Made by a program: the position numbers and the translations under genes
Assembly: GCF_009455685.1 (NCBI RefSeq)
Contig: NZ_QPES01000002.1
Span: 682,001 to 746,000 of the forward strand
Length of the DNA stretch: 64,000 nucleotides
DNA from: Paraburkholderia hayleyella
GTDB taxonomy: Bacteria > Pseudomonadota > Gammaproteobacteria > Burkholderiales > Burkholderiaceae
Direction: 5' to 3'
Shown here: positions 25,861 through 34,579 of the stretch, in pieces
Layout of the letters: each line of letters begins with the position of its first letter
Numbering within the stretch: the stretch's first letter is position 1
Notes under the pieces: generated by a model
The model's input: only the letters and a program-made list of their open reading frames with translations
The model's database searches: none
What the model was told of the DNA's origin: nothing

Positions 25861-27270
25861 TTACCCAAGTTTGCGAATATCGACGAAATGCCCTTCAATC
25901 GCGGCGGCGGCGGCCATGGCAGGGCTCACGAGATGGGTCCGGCCACCGGCGCCCTGACGCCCTTCGAAATTGCGGTTTGACGTGGAAGCGCAACGCTCGC
26001 CGGGCTCGAGCCGGTCCGCATTCATCGCCAGACACATCGAACATCCCGGCTCACGCCATTCGAACCCGGCATCGGTAAAAATTTTATCGAGCCCTTCGCG
26101 CTCGGCCTGCGCCTTGACGAGGCCCGAGCCTGGCACCACCAGCGCCAGCTGGATATTCGGCGCGAGCTTGCGGCCCAACTTTTTCACGACATAGGCCGCC
26201 GCGCGCAAATCTTCGATGCGCGCATTCGTGCATGAGCCAATAAAAATCTTGTCGAGCTGAATGGATTCGATCGGCACGTTCGGCGAGAGCGCCATGTACT
26301 GCAAGGCGCGCTCCATCGCATTGCGCTTGACCGCGTCTTTCTCGCGCTCTGGATCAGGCACGCGGCCATCAATTGAAGCCACCATTTCGGGCGATGTACC
26401 CCATGTGACCTGCGGCACGATATCCGCGGCATCGAGTTCGACCACGCGATCGAACGTGGCACCCGCATCTGACTTGAACTGCTTCCAGTATTCGACGGCA
26501 TGCTGCCATTCAACCCCTTCGGGCGAGAAGGGCCGGTCTTTCAGATAGTTGAGGGTGGTTTCGTCAACCGCGACCATCCCGGCGCGGGCGCCGGCTTCGA
26601 TCGCCATGTTGCACACCGTCATCCGGCCTTCCATGCTCAGCGCGCGAATGGTCGAGCCGCCGAACTCGATGGCATAGCCCGTGCCGCCCGCGGTGCCGAT
26701 CTTGCCGATAATGGCCAGCACGATGTCTTTTGCGGTGCAGCCACGAGGCAACAGCCCTTCGACCTGCACCAGCATGTTTTTGCTCTTTTTTTGCAGCAGC
26801 GTTTGCGTGGCCAGCACATGCTCGACTTCCGAGGTCCCGATGCCATGCGCCAATGCGCCAAATGCGCCGTGCGTGGAAGTATGGGAATCGCCACAGACAA
26901 TCGTCATGCCAGGCAGCGTCGCGCCCTGCTCCGGCCCGATGATGTGGACGATGCCCTGGCGCCTGTCGTTCATCTTGAACTGCGTGATACCGAACGCGTC
27001 GCAATTGGCATCGAGCGTATCGACCTGCAGTTTGGAGACGGCGTCAGCAATACCGTGGCTGCGGTCGGTGGTGGGGACATTGTGATCGGACACCGCGAGA
27101 TTCGCGCTGATGCGCCAGACCGGGCGCCCTGCCAGCCGCAGGCCTTCGAACGCCTGCGGGCTGGTGACTTCATGCAGCAAATGACGGTCGATATACAGCA
27201 GCGTGGTGCCATCTTCTTCTGTGTGGACCACGTGGGAATCCCACAATTTGTCGTAGAGCGTTTGGGCCAT
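25861..27270 (-). CDS. leuC: 3-isopropylmalate dehydratase large subunit
   Basis: 469 residues from the ATG at 27270 (MAQTLYDKLWDSHVV); the frame extends 14 codons further but family length supports this start. Aconitase-type [4Fe-4S] enzyme. The cluster cysteines lie in IGSCTNARIEDL and EPGCSMCLAMN, and the substrate motif is VCGDSHTSTHGAFGALA. First gene of the leu cluster; its upstream DNA is the AT-rich scar. Confidence 0.97.
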   Translation of the reverse strand: MAQTLYDKLWDSHVVHTEEDGTTLLYIDRHLLHEVTSPQAFEGLRLAGRPVWRISANLAVSDHNVPTTDRSHGIADAVSKLQVDTLDANCDAFGITQFKMNDRRQGIVHIIGPEQGATLPGMTIVCGDSHTSTHGAFGALAHGIGTSEVEHVLATQTLLQKKSKNMLVQVEGLLPRGCTAKDIVLAIIGKIGTAGGTGYAIEFGGSTIRALSMEGRMTVCNMAIEAGARAGMVAVDETTLNYLKDRPFSPEGVEWQHAVEYWKQFKSDAGATFDRVVELDAADIVPQVTWGTSPEMVASIDGRVPDPEREKDAVKRNAMERALQYMALSPNVPIESIQLDKIFIGSCTNARIEDLRAAAYVVKKLGRKLAPNIQLALVVPGSGLVKAQAEREGLDKIFTDAGFEWREPGCSMCLAMNADRLEPGERCASTSNRNFEGRQGAGGRTHLVSPAMAAAAAIEGHFVDIRKLG

Positions 27271-27507
27271 GGTATGCAGGGGAGCAAGAAAAGTAGTTAC
27301 CACTACGGGCAATTTGTATGCAGGCGATTATGCCATGCGAGTGCTTTCCTTGCGCATCAAAAACAGGAAAAACCGATAAAAAACAGGGAGTTGGGTGGTA
27401 GTTTCAATACCTGTACCGGGATTACCCGGGAAGGGACATGCTGTGATATTCGCCGTATTTTCCGCTTGAGATCATGAGGAAAAATTATTTTAAATATTTT
27501 TATCGCC
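27271..27507. other. leuC upstream region
   Basis: 237 bp without a recognisable gene, probably carrying the leuC promoter. GC content falls sharply from about 27340, marking the edge of the AT-rich scar that contains the broken immunity gene. Confidence 0.5.
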
Positions 27508-27869
27508 TCATTCTTTATAATCAGAGAACTCCCAAAATGCAAAACGGTTGATTTTTTCGGCAATGGTGGCCCAGTCATCGCCTGTGCATGATCCAACCTT
27601 CTCCTTGATTATCAGCATGATTTTTCCCAGTTATATTCAAAAACAATCAACATTCCAGAACCAAAAACAGCGAGTTTCCAGTATTCGTTTTGCCGCAGCC
27701 ACTCTGGCGTGCAAATAGTTAACTGGAACATATCCGAGCCAAGACTATCTTCCATTCCTATAAATAGCGTTACGGCAAACATGAAGCATTTTTCATCTTC
27801 CGGAACATAATCTTAGAGATCAACATCTATATCAGTTGAATTTACTTTCCCTTTAATTACCGCCTTCAT
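27508..27869 (-). pseudogene. Broken Imm8-family immunity protein gene
   Basis: The minus strand starts at ATG 27869 with a TAGGAG site and reads MKAVIKGKVNSTDIDVDL, then an in-frame TAA at 27813-27815. After it comes DYVPEDEKCFMFAVTL, then DMFQLTICTPEWLRQ and MLIVFEYNWEK. A 1-nt loss in the A-run near 27620-27626 shifts the frame, which continues DDWATIAEKINRF and WEFSDYKE to a TGA at 27508. The block order (DLE-DYxPED, CTPxWL, LIVFEYxxEK, WxxxAEKI, WEFxDYK) is that of Imm8 immunity proteins of polymorphic toxin systems. Intact length would be about 120 residues. Two independent lesions argue for decay rather than sequencing error. AT-rich, foreign-looking composition. Confidence 0.82.
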
Positions 27870-27879
27870 CGCAAAACTC

Positions 27880-27999
27880 CTATGGCAATATATTTAAATG
27901 GCCATTGTTTAAATATATTCCTTTAGGCTCATAGCTCGATTCCCATACTGTCCATTCCTGACTACCCAGATGGCCCATTAACAATCCGCTGTGATTTAA
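27880..27999 (-). pseudogene. C-terminal remnant upstream of the Imm8 gene
   Basis: 39 codons ending in TAG at 27880-27882, just 10 nt before the Imm8 ATG: the position a toxin C-terminus would occupy. It contains LLMGHLGSQEWTVWESSYE, then PKGIYLNNGHLNILP. The same frame continues upstream as LAYWVDGD before a TGA at 28000-28002. No start codon context exists; the gltA terminator lies a few bases further. Likely the last piece of a toxin or a second immunity gene; the family is not identified. Confidence 0.5.
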
Positions 28000-28030
28000 T
28001 CAATCTCCATCAACCCAATACGCCAGACGG

Positions 28031-28069
28031 CAAAGCGCCCCAGCCATTAAACCCGGCTGGGGCGCTTTG
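28031..28069 (-). terminator. gltA terminator
   Basis: A perfect 15-bp stem (CAAAGCGCCCCAGCC / GGCTGGGGCGCTTTG) with a 9-nt loop lies 63 bp after the gltA stop. No long U-run follows, but the stem is very strong. Confidence 0.8.
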
Positions 28070-28131
28070 AAATTTGAAACCTGAAAGTTATGGGCCCCAC
28101 TGGGCCTGGCACCTGAGCCTGACTAACGATC

Positions 28132-29433
28132 CTAGCGTTGCGCCAGTGGCTTGGCTTTGCGTGGTGTCTCGCCAATAAACAACTGACGTGGACGGCCAAT
28201 TTTTTGCTCGGGGTCCGCGATCATCTCGTTCCACTGCGCAATCCAGCCCACCGTGCGGGCCATTGCAAAAATGCAGGTGAACATTGAAGTCGGAATACCC
28301 AATGCGCGCTGCACGATGCCCGAGTAAAAATCAACGTTCGGATACAGCTTGCGCGAGACAAAATATTCGTCTTCCAGCGCGATTTTTTCGAGTGCCATCG
28401 CCAGCTTGAACAGCGGATCGTCATGCAGACCCAGCTCCTCCAGCACTTCGTGGCAAGTTTCACGCATCAGCTTGGCGCGCGGATCGTAGTTCTTGTACAC
28501 GCGATGGCCAAAGCCCATCAGCTTCACACCGGAGTTCTTGTCCTTCACCTGCTTGATGAACTCAGGAATGTGATCGACCGTGCCGATTTCTTCCAGCATG
28601 TTCAACGCCGCTTCGTTCGCGCCGCCATGGGCCGGACCCCACAAACACGCAATCCCTGCTGCGATACAGGCAAACGGATTAGCCCCCGATGAACCGGCCA
28701 GGCGAACCGTCGACGTCGACGCATTTTGCTCATGATCGGCATGCAGGATCAGGATGCGATCCAGCGCGCGCACCAGCACGTCGTTGATCTTGTACTCTTC
28801 GCACGGATTCGAGAACATCATGTGCATGAAGTTCGCGCTGTACGACAGGTTGTTCTTCGGATAAGCAAACGGCTGGCCGGTGCTGTACTTGTAGGCCATC
28901 GCCACCAGCGTCGGCAGCTTGGCGATCATGCGGATGGCCGAGACATCGCGGTGACGCGGGTTATTGATATCGAGCGAATCGTGATAAAACGCCGACAGCG
29001 CGCCCACAGCCGCCACCAGAATCGCCATCGGATGCGCGTCGCGGCGGAAACCCCGGAAGAAGAAATGCATCTGCTCATGCACCATCGTGTGCTTCGTGAC
29101 GGTGTCGACGAATTCTTTTTTCTGCGCCTGAGTGGGCAGCTCGCCCTTCAGCAGCAAATAACAGGTCTCAAGAAAATCGGCGTTTTGTGCGAGGTCATCG
29201 ATCGGGTAACCGCGATACAGCAACTCGCCCTTATCGCCATCAATATAGGTAATCGCGGAATTACACGCCGCCGTCGACATGAAGCCCGGATCGTAAGTGA
29301 ACTTGCCAGTCTGGCCGTACAACTTGCGGATGTCGATGACATCCGGACCCAGCGTGCCCTTGTAGATCGGCATTTCAACGCTCGGCGAATTGTCGCTGAA
29401 CGATAGTGTGGCTTTAACATCTGACGGGGTCAT
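28132..29433 (-). CDS. gltA: Citrate synthase
   Basis: 433-residue type II (hexameric, NADH-sensitive class) citrate synthase condensing oxaloacetate and acetyl-CoA. Active-site motifs: GPAHGGANEAAL, FGHRVYKNYDPRA, and DFYSGI with the catalytic Asp. The N-terminal ELLYRGYPIDDLA is typical. Follows the sdh operon in the usual order of this group. Confidence 0.98.
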   Translation of the reverse strand: MTPSDVKATLSFSDNSPSVEMPIYKGTLGPDVIDIRKLYGQTGKFTYDPGFMSTAACNSAITYIDGDKGELLYRGYPIDDLAQNADFLETCYLLLKGELPTQAQKKEFVDTVTKHTMVHEQMHFFFRGFRRDAHPMAILVAAVGALSAFYHDSLDINNPRHRDVSAIRMIAKLPTLVAMAYKYSTGQPFAYPKNNLSYSANFMHMMFSNPCEEYKINDVLVRALDRILILHADHEQNASTSTVRLAGSSGANPFACIAAGIACLWGPAHGGANEAALNMLEEIGTVDHIPEFIKQVKDKNSGVKLMGFGHRVYKNYDPRAKLMRETCHEVLEELGLHDDPLFKLAMALEKIALEDEYFVSRKLYPNVDFYSGIVQRALGIPTSMFTCIFAMARTVGWIAQWNEMIADPEQKIGRPRQLFIGETPRKAKPLAQR

Positions 29434-29523
29434 AGCACATCCTCAATCGAAGTAGGAACACAGGGTTTCGATAATCCACACGCCTCAAGCGACGAACCTG
29501 GACTGGCCATGCCAGCATGGGTG

Positions 29524-29799
29524 TCAAACGGCCCGCAGCAGCGCCAGTACCCGCGAAACATCCGCGTTGCCCGCTAGCGCGTCTTGCGGCTCAGTGCGCG
29601 CAAGCAGCAAATCCATCAGGTCGTTATCACTCAGGTCGAGCAAGTGCGTGAGTGCACCAACATCGGCATCGCTGAGGTCATGTTCATATCGGCTGAAAAA
29701 ACGCTCGAAAATCAGATCGTTTTCCAGCAAGCCACGTCGCGCACGCCAGCGAAGGCGCGCGCGGCGAAGAGGGTCGGACTGATGCGTAGCAGAGCCCAT
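29524..29799 (-). CDS. sdhE: FAD assembly factor SdhE
   Basis: 91-residue small helical protein (YgfY/Sdh5 family) that promotes covalent flavinylation of SdhA. The signature RRGLLENDLIFERFF is at about residues 22-36. Begins 1 nt after the sdhB stop, so it is co-transcribed with the dehydrogenase it matures. Confidence 0.93.
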   Translation of the reverse strand: MGSATHQSDPLRRARLRWRARRGLLENDLIFERFFSRYEHDLSDADVGALTHLLDLSDNDLMDLLLARTEPQDALAGNADVSRVLALLRAV

Positions 29800-29800
29800 A

Positions 29801-30505
29801 TCAGACCGCGCGTCGAACCATCAATTCCTTGATTTTGCCGATGGCCTTGGTCGGATTGAGACCCTTCGGGCACACTTCGACACAGTTCATGATGGTGTGG
29901 CAACGGAACAGGCGGTAAGGGTCTTCGAGGTTATCAAGGCGCTCGCCCGTTGCCTCATCGCGGCTATCCGCGATAAAGCGGTATGCCTGCAGCAAGCCTG
30001 CCGGGCCGACAAACTTGTCCGGGTTCCACCAGAAGCTCGGGCAAGAGGTCGAGCAGCTCGCGCACAAAATACATTCGTACAGGCCATCAAGCTCGTCGCG
30101 CTCTTCAGGGGACTGCAAACGCTCTTTTTCAGGGGGCGGCGTGTCGTTGATCAGATACGGCTTGATCGAGTGGTACTGGTTGAAGAACTGCGTGAAATCG
30201 CAGATCAGATCGCGCACCACCGGCAAGCCCGGCAACGGACGCAGCACGATCTTGTGCGGCAGGTCGTTGAGGTTGGTCAGACAGGCCAGACCATTCTTGC
30301 CGTTAATGTTCATCGCGTCCGAGCCGCATACGCCTTCGCGGCATGAACGGCGGAACGACAGGGTTTCGTCGATCGCTTTCAGTTTGACAATCGCATCAAG
30401 CAGCATGCGTTCGTGCGAATCGAGGTCGATCTCATACGTTTGCATGCGCGGCGCTGCGTCCTTGTCCGGATCGTAGCGGTAAATTTCAAAAATTCGCTTG
30501 GCCAT
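29801..30505 (-). CDS. sdhB: Succinate dehydrogenase iron-sulfur subunit
   Basis: 234 residues. Carries electrons from FAD to ubiquinone. Cluster ligands are in CREGVCGSDAMNINGKNGLAC (2Fe-2S), CILCASCSTSCP (4Fe-4S) and CHTIMNCVEVCPKGLNP (3Fe-4S). Length matches the family. Confidence 0.98.
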   Translation of the reverse strand: MAKRIFEIYRYDPDKDAAPRMQTYEIDLDSHERMLLDAIVKLKAIDETLSFRRSCREGVCGSDAMNINGKNGLACLTNLNDLPHKIVLRPLPGLPVVRDLICDFTQFFNQYHSIKPYLINDTPPPEKERLQSPEERDELDGLYECILCASCSTSCPSFWWNPDKFVGPAGLLQAYRFIADSRDEATGERLDNLEDPYRLFRCHTIMNCVEVCPKGLNPTKAIGKIKELMVRRAV

Positions 30506-30528
30506 TTTTCAGTCCTTTGACGTGTGCC

Positions 30529-32304
30529 TTAGAAGGTCCGCTCTTTCGGCGGCACCGATTCGACGGTAAGCGGTTGCATGCGAACCGGCTTGTAATCGAG
30601 GCGATTGCCTTCACGGAACCACAATGTATGGCGCAGCCAGTTTTCGTCATCGCGGTGGTCATAATCGCTTTGCGCGTGCGCGCCGCGGCTTTCCTTGCGT
30701 GCTTCGGCGGAAACCATTGTGGCGTTGGCCACTTCGCACAGGTTCGCCACTTCGAGCGCTTCAACAAGGGCCGTATTGAAGACCTGCGATTTGTCTTTCA
30801 GATGAATGTTGTCCACTCGCGCGGTGATCTCACGGATCTTCTCCACGCCCTCGGACAGCAGCTTCGAAGTACGGAACACGCCTGCGTGCGCCTGCATCGA
30901 CGCACGGATATCGTTCGCTATGTTTTGCGAGTACTCGCCCGAGGTCGACTGTTTCAGCCTGTCGAGACGCGCCAGCGCGAAATCGGCCGCGTCAGCCGGC
31001 AAAGGCTTGTGTTCCTTGATGTCCTGCACATGCTTGACGATGTGATTGCCCGCGGCGCGGCCAAACACGACGAGATCGAGCAGCGAATTCGTTCCAAGGC
31101 GGTTAGCCCCGTGAACCGATACGCACGAGCATTCGCCCACGGCATAAAAGCCGTTAATCGGATCGTCATGACCCTTCGGCGTACCCACCACCTGGCCATG
31201 CATATTGGTCGGAATACCGCCCATCTGATAGTGGATGGTAGGCACGACCGGGATCGGCTCTTTAATGCAATCGACGTTGGCGAACTTCAGCGCGATTTCG
31301 CGGATGGACGGCAGACGCTTCATGATGATGTCCGCGCCGATATGCGACAGATCGAGCAGCACGTGATCCTTTTTCGGACCTACGCCACGGCCTTCCTTGA
31401 TTTCCTGGTCCATCGAGCGCGAAACGAAATCGCGCGGCGCCAGATCCTTCAGCGTGGGCGCATAGCGCTCCATAAAACGGTCGCCATTGGCATTGCGCAA
31501 AATGCCGCCTTCGCCGCGCACGCCTTCGGTAATCAGCACGCCCGCGCCGGCCACGCCGGTTGGGTGGAACTGCCAGAACTCCATGTCCTGCAGCGCCACG
31601 CCCGCGCGCGCCGCCATGCCCAAACCGTCGCCGGTATTGATGAACGCATTGGTCGACGCCGCGAAAATCCGCCCGGCGCCGCCCGTGGCGAACAGCGTGG
31701 TTTTGCCTTCGAGGATGTAGACGTCGCCCGTTTCCATTTCAAGCGCGGTCACACCGAGCACATCGCCGTCCGCATCGCGGATCAGGTCAAGCGCCATCCA
31801 CTCAACGAAAAACTGGGTTTTTGCCGCCACATTTTGCTGGTACAGCGTGTGCAACAACGCATGGCCCGTGCGGTCAGCCGCGGCACAGGCGCGCTGCACG
31901 GCTTTTTCGCCGTAGTTGGCGGTATGGCCGCCAAACGGGCGCTGGTAAATCGTGCCATCGGCATTGCGGTCGAACGGCATGCCGAAATGCTCAAGCTCAT
32001 ACACCGCATGCGGCGCTTCACGGCACATGAATTCGATCGCGTCCTGATCGCCCAGCCAGTCGGAACCCTTGATCGTGTCGTAGAAGTGGTAGTGCCAGTT
32101 GTCTTCGCTCATGTTGCCGAGCGAGGCGCCAATGCCACCTTGCGCGGCGACGGTATGCGAGCGGGTGGGGAACACCTTGGACAGCACGCACACCGACAGG
32201 CCTGCGCGAGCCAGTTGCAGCGAAGCGCGCATGCCTGAGCCGCCCGCGCCAACGATCACCACGTCGAAACGGCGACGCGGCAGAGTATGTTTGATTGCAG
32301 CCAT
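30529..32304 (-). CDS. sdhA: Succinate dehydrogenase flavoprotein subunit
   Basis: 591 residues from the ATG at 32304 (MAAIKHTLPRRRFDVVIVG); the 14-codon extension to 32346 overlaps sdhD and is not used. Oxidises succinate to fumarate at the inner membrane. Dinucleotide fold VIVGAGGSGMRA; the flavin-linked His is in RSHTVAAQGG; active-site HPTG and RGEGG motifs are present. Lies 4 nt from sdhD, part of sdhCDAB-sdhE. Confidence 0.98.
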   Translation of the reverse strand: MAAIKHTLPRRRFDVVIVGAGGSGMRASLQLARAGLSVCVLSKVFPTRSHTVAAQGGIGASLGNMSEDNWHYHFYDTIKGSDWLGDQDAIEFMCREAPHAVYELEHFGMPFDRNADGTIYQRPFGGHTANYGEKAVQRACAAADRTGHALLHTLYQQNVAAKTQFFVEWMALDLIRDADGDVLGVTALEMETGDVYILEGKTTLFATGGAGRIFAASTNAFINTGDGLGMAARAGVALQDMEFWQFHPTGVAGAGVLITEGVRGEGGILRNANGDRFMERYAPTLKDLAPRDFVSRSMDQEIKEGRGVGPKKDHVLLDLSHIGADIIMKRLPSIREIALKFANVDCIKEPIPVVPTIHYQMGGIPTNMHGQVVGTPKGHDDPINGFYAVGECSCVSVHGANRLGTNSLLDLVVFGRAAGNHIVKHVQDIKEHKPLPADAADFALARLDRLKQSTSGEYSQNIANDIRASMQAHAGVFRTSKLLSEGVEKIREITARVDNIHLKDKSQVFNTALVEALEVANLCEVANATMVSAEARKESRGAHAQSDYDHRDDENWLRHTLWFREGNRLDYKPVRMQPLTVESVPPKERTF

Positions 32305-32308
32305 GCTT

Positions 32309-32677
32309 TTAAACTCTCCAGAGAATCTGCGCGGCGTAGCCCGCACAAGCGAGCAGCCAGACGATCGTCAGCGCCTGAAGGATCAGGCGCAAGCTCACGG
32401 GCTTCACGTAATCCATCCAGATATCGCGCACACCCACCCACGCGTGATAGAACAGCGCGAGCAGGGTGACGAACGTCGCCAGCTTCATCCACTCCAGCGC
32501 GAAGATCGACGCCCAGCCATCGTATGAAAACGCCTTGGCACAAAAGAACCACGCCAGCAGGATCACGGTGTAGATCGCCATGATGCAGGCGGTGACACGC
32601 TGCGCGAGCCAGTCGCGCAGGCCGTAATGGGCGCCGACGACGAGACGCTTCGGACCGATTCGGTTATTGGCTGCCAT
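32309..32677 (-). CDS. sdhD: Succinate dehydrogenase membrane anchor subunit D
   Basis: 122 residues, three membrane helices. A heme-ligand His is expected in FYHAWVGVRDIWMDYV (about 80-95). Anchors SdhAB and helps form the ubiquinone site. Three nucleotides from sdhC. Confidence 0.95.
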   Translation of the reverse strand: MAANNRIGPKRLVVGAHYGLRDWLAQRVTACIMAIYTVILLAWFFCAKAFSYDGWASIFALEWMKLATFVTLLALFYHAWVGVRDIWMDYVKPVSLRLILQALTIVWLLACAGYAAQILWRV

Positions 32678-32680
32678 TTT

Positions 32681-33094
32681 TTAGAATGCTCCGAACAGTT
32701 TTGCGGCGAACGCGATCGTGAGAAGCGACGAGACGCTCAGAACGACGATGGAGCTTTGTTTGCCACCTTTTTTGCTCACGCCGAAGTGCATGTCCATCAC
32801 CAGGTGACGGATTCCCGCGCAGAAGTGAAACAGGAAAGCCCACGCCAGAACGAGCGTGATGAGCTTGACCAGCGTATTGGAGAGAAGCGCCCGGAACATT
32901 TCGAAACTGATTTCGGATGTCAGGCTTTGATCGAAGAGATACAGCAGGAACGGCAGAAACACGAACAGCAACGCACCACTGATCCGGTGCAGGATCGACA
33001 CGCGTACCGCGAGAGGCAGGCGGTATGCCGTCAAGATTTGACCGAGACCGATGTTCCGGTACTCCGGCCTCGGTTTTTTTACGGCTTCAGCCAT
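32681..33094 (-). CDS. sdhC: Succinate dehydrogenase cytochrome b556 subunit
   Basis: 137 residues with three hydrophobic helices. N-terminal RPEYRNIGLGQILTAYRLP and SILHRISG match SdhC; the heme-ligand His lies in CAGIRHLVMD. First gene of the sdh operon, with 191 bp of AT-richer upstream DNA for the promoter. Confidence 0.96.
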   Translation of the reverse strand: MAEAVKKPRPEYRNIGLGQILTAYRLPLAVRVSILHRISGALLFVFLPFLLYLFDQSLTSEISFEMFRALLSNTLVKLITLVLAWAFLFHFCAGIRHLVMDMHFGVSKKGGKQSSIVVLSVSSLLTIAFAAKLFGAF

Positions 33095-33285
33095 ACTAGA
33101 CCCCTACAATGTAGTAACACTAATCCGCGATTTTAGCGCTTTTTTATATCGCGTTGCAGCGAAACGCGGCCCTGACCCTTTACAAAACACGCAACAATGC
33201 TGTTTTTATGCCGTTTTACGTTCATGCGGACTGTTTTATCCAATCTTGACCAACCTTGATTCAACCGCCTCCCGCCCGGATGCCA

Positions 33286-34086
33286 TCAACTCAGGTCATT
33301 CTGGTAGTGGTAACCGGTGGTGACATACCAGCCACGCCTCACCTCGACAGGCCGGTCGCCATAAGTATACGAAACACGCTCAACGGACAGCAGCGGAAAC
33401 CCCGGCGCCACCCGCAGATGCACGGCCACCGCCGGATCAGCGGCGACGGCGCGGATTTTTTCCGAGGCGCGAATCATGCGCGTACCGAATTCGGTTTCGA
33501 ACATCGCATAGAGCGGGCCTTTATATTCGGCTAGCCGCTCTAGCGTCAGGCCGCGAAACACGCTACCGGGCAGCCAGATTTCATCGAGCACCGTGGTTTC
33601 GCCATCGAACTGCAACAAGCGCTTGATCAGCACGACTGGATCGGCAGGCTTCAGGTCCAGTTGCCGGGCGATTTCGGCGGGCGCGCGCAGGCGGCGGCAT
33701 TCCAGCAGATGGCTGATGTGCGGATGCTCCGCGCCATCATCAGGCAGCAAGCGCAGGAAACGGAATTGCGCACGATCTTCGTTGTGTGTAGCAACGAACG
33801 TGCCCTTGCCCTGACGCCGCACCAGCAGGTTGTCGGCCGCAAGCTCGTCGATCGCCTTGCGCACCGTGCCCTGGCTCACCTTGTAACGCACGGCCAGTTC
33901 CACCTCACTGGGAATGATTTCACCAGGCTTCCACTCGCCTGACTCCAGGCTCTGGGTGATCAAGCCTTTGATCTGCTGGTACAGCGGACTAAACGTGGGT
34001 GAGGCAAGCGAGGCGTGTGACGCCGCGGGCATGGGCTCGCCCGTGGCGTCTGGGGTAGGCGTGATACCCGGTGGGTTCGAAGTCAT
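33286..34086 (-). CDS. GntR/HutC family transcriptional regulator
   Basis: 266 residues. A winged helix at about 30-100 (PSEVELAVRYKVSQGTVRKAI, RRQGKGTFV) is followed by a UTRA effector domain (about 115-260; VLDEIWLPGSVF, LLSVERVSYTYGDRPVE). It lies between sdhCDAB and mdh-prp genes and is divergent from mdh. A perfect palindrome 54 bp upstream is the probable operator, so autoregulation and control of neighbouring TCA or 2-methylcitrate genes are likely. The effector is unknown. Confidence 0.9.
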   Translation of the reverse strand: MTSNPPGITPTPDATGEPMPAASHASLASPTFSPLYQQIKGLITQSLESGEWKPGEIIPSEVELAVRYKVSQGTVRKAIDELAADNLLVRRQGKGTFVATHNEDRAQFRFLRLLPDDGAEHPHISHLLECRRLRAPAEIARQLDLKPADPVVLIKRLLQFDGETTVLDEIWLPGSVFRGLTLERLAEYKGPLYAMFETEFGTRMIRASEKIRAVAADPAVAVHLRVAPGFPLLSVERVSYTYGDRPVEVRRGWYVTTGYHYQNDLS

Positions 34087-34140
34087 CCGCGCATTTCATC
34101 ATGAAGCACCATCTGGCGTCCAGAGTTTTCCCCGCCAAGA

Positions 34141-34164
34141 CTTATGTCTTATATAAGACATAAG
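34141..34164. promoter_or_regulatory. 24-bp perfect palindrome, probable GntR operator
   Basis: CTTATGTCTTATATAAGACATAAG equals its own reverse complement. The core TCTTATATAAGA has the form of GntR-type sites, and it sits just before the GntR gene in the GntR-mdh divergent gap. Confidence 0.8.
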
Positions 34165-34579
34165 ATAATGTTGACTTTGTCATCAACGACTCCTACACTC
34201 CTTGACGAGCAAGGGTCAGCAGTTGGATCGCCTGTTTTTTTCGGCCCTATTTTTCGCATGTTCACCGTATGTTTTATGGCATTGCGCCCGTCATGTTCCC
34301 CTACGGTTTTGTCAAGCACGCGCCAGACCCTCTCCTGTTTTGCTCCAGCCCCACATTGCAGCCCATGCCATGCATGGGTGCACAAGCAGCACGCCCACAT
34401 TCGCCCCGCTCGCCCCGCTTATTTGTCCCGCTTACTTCATGGCAGTCTTGCCCGCCCCAGCTGGTTTGTCCGGGCGCCGCATGCGGCAGGTTCTGTCGTG
34501 TTTCATCAACGCTACGCGTAACGCGCATATAGAATGGCGTTTTTCCTAGCGTCCCACGTATCGTTTCGGAGATTTCTCA
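34165..34579. other. Long leader upstream of mdh
   Basis: 415 bp with no gene I can support; small open frames here lack ribosome sites and sensible codon use. Presumably the mdh promoter and an unusually long 5' leader. Confidence 0.5.

Noticed and set aside
30517..32238. 573-codon open frame antisense to sdhA
   Set aside because: Shadow of sdhA, caused by GC-biased codon positions; no ribosome site or family motifs.
34149..34400. 83-codon minus-strand frame in the mdh leader
   Set aside because: No ribosome site, poor codon bias, and it runs into the GntR operator palindrome.
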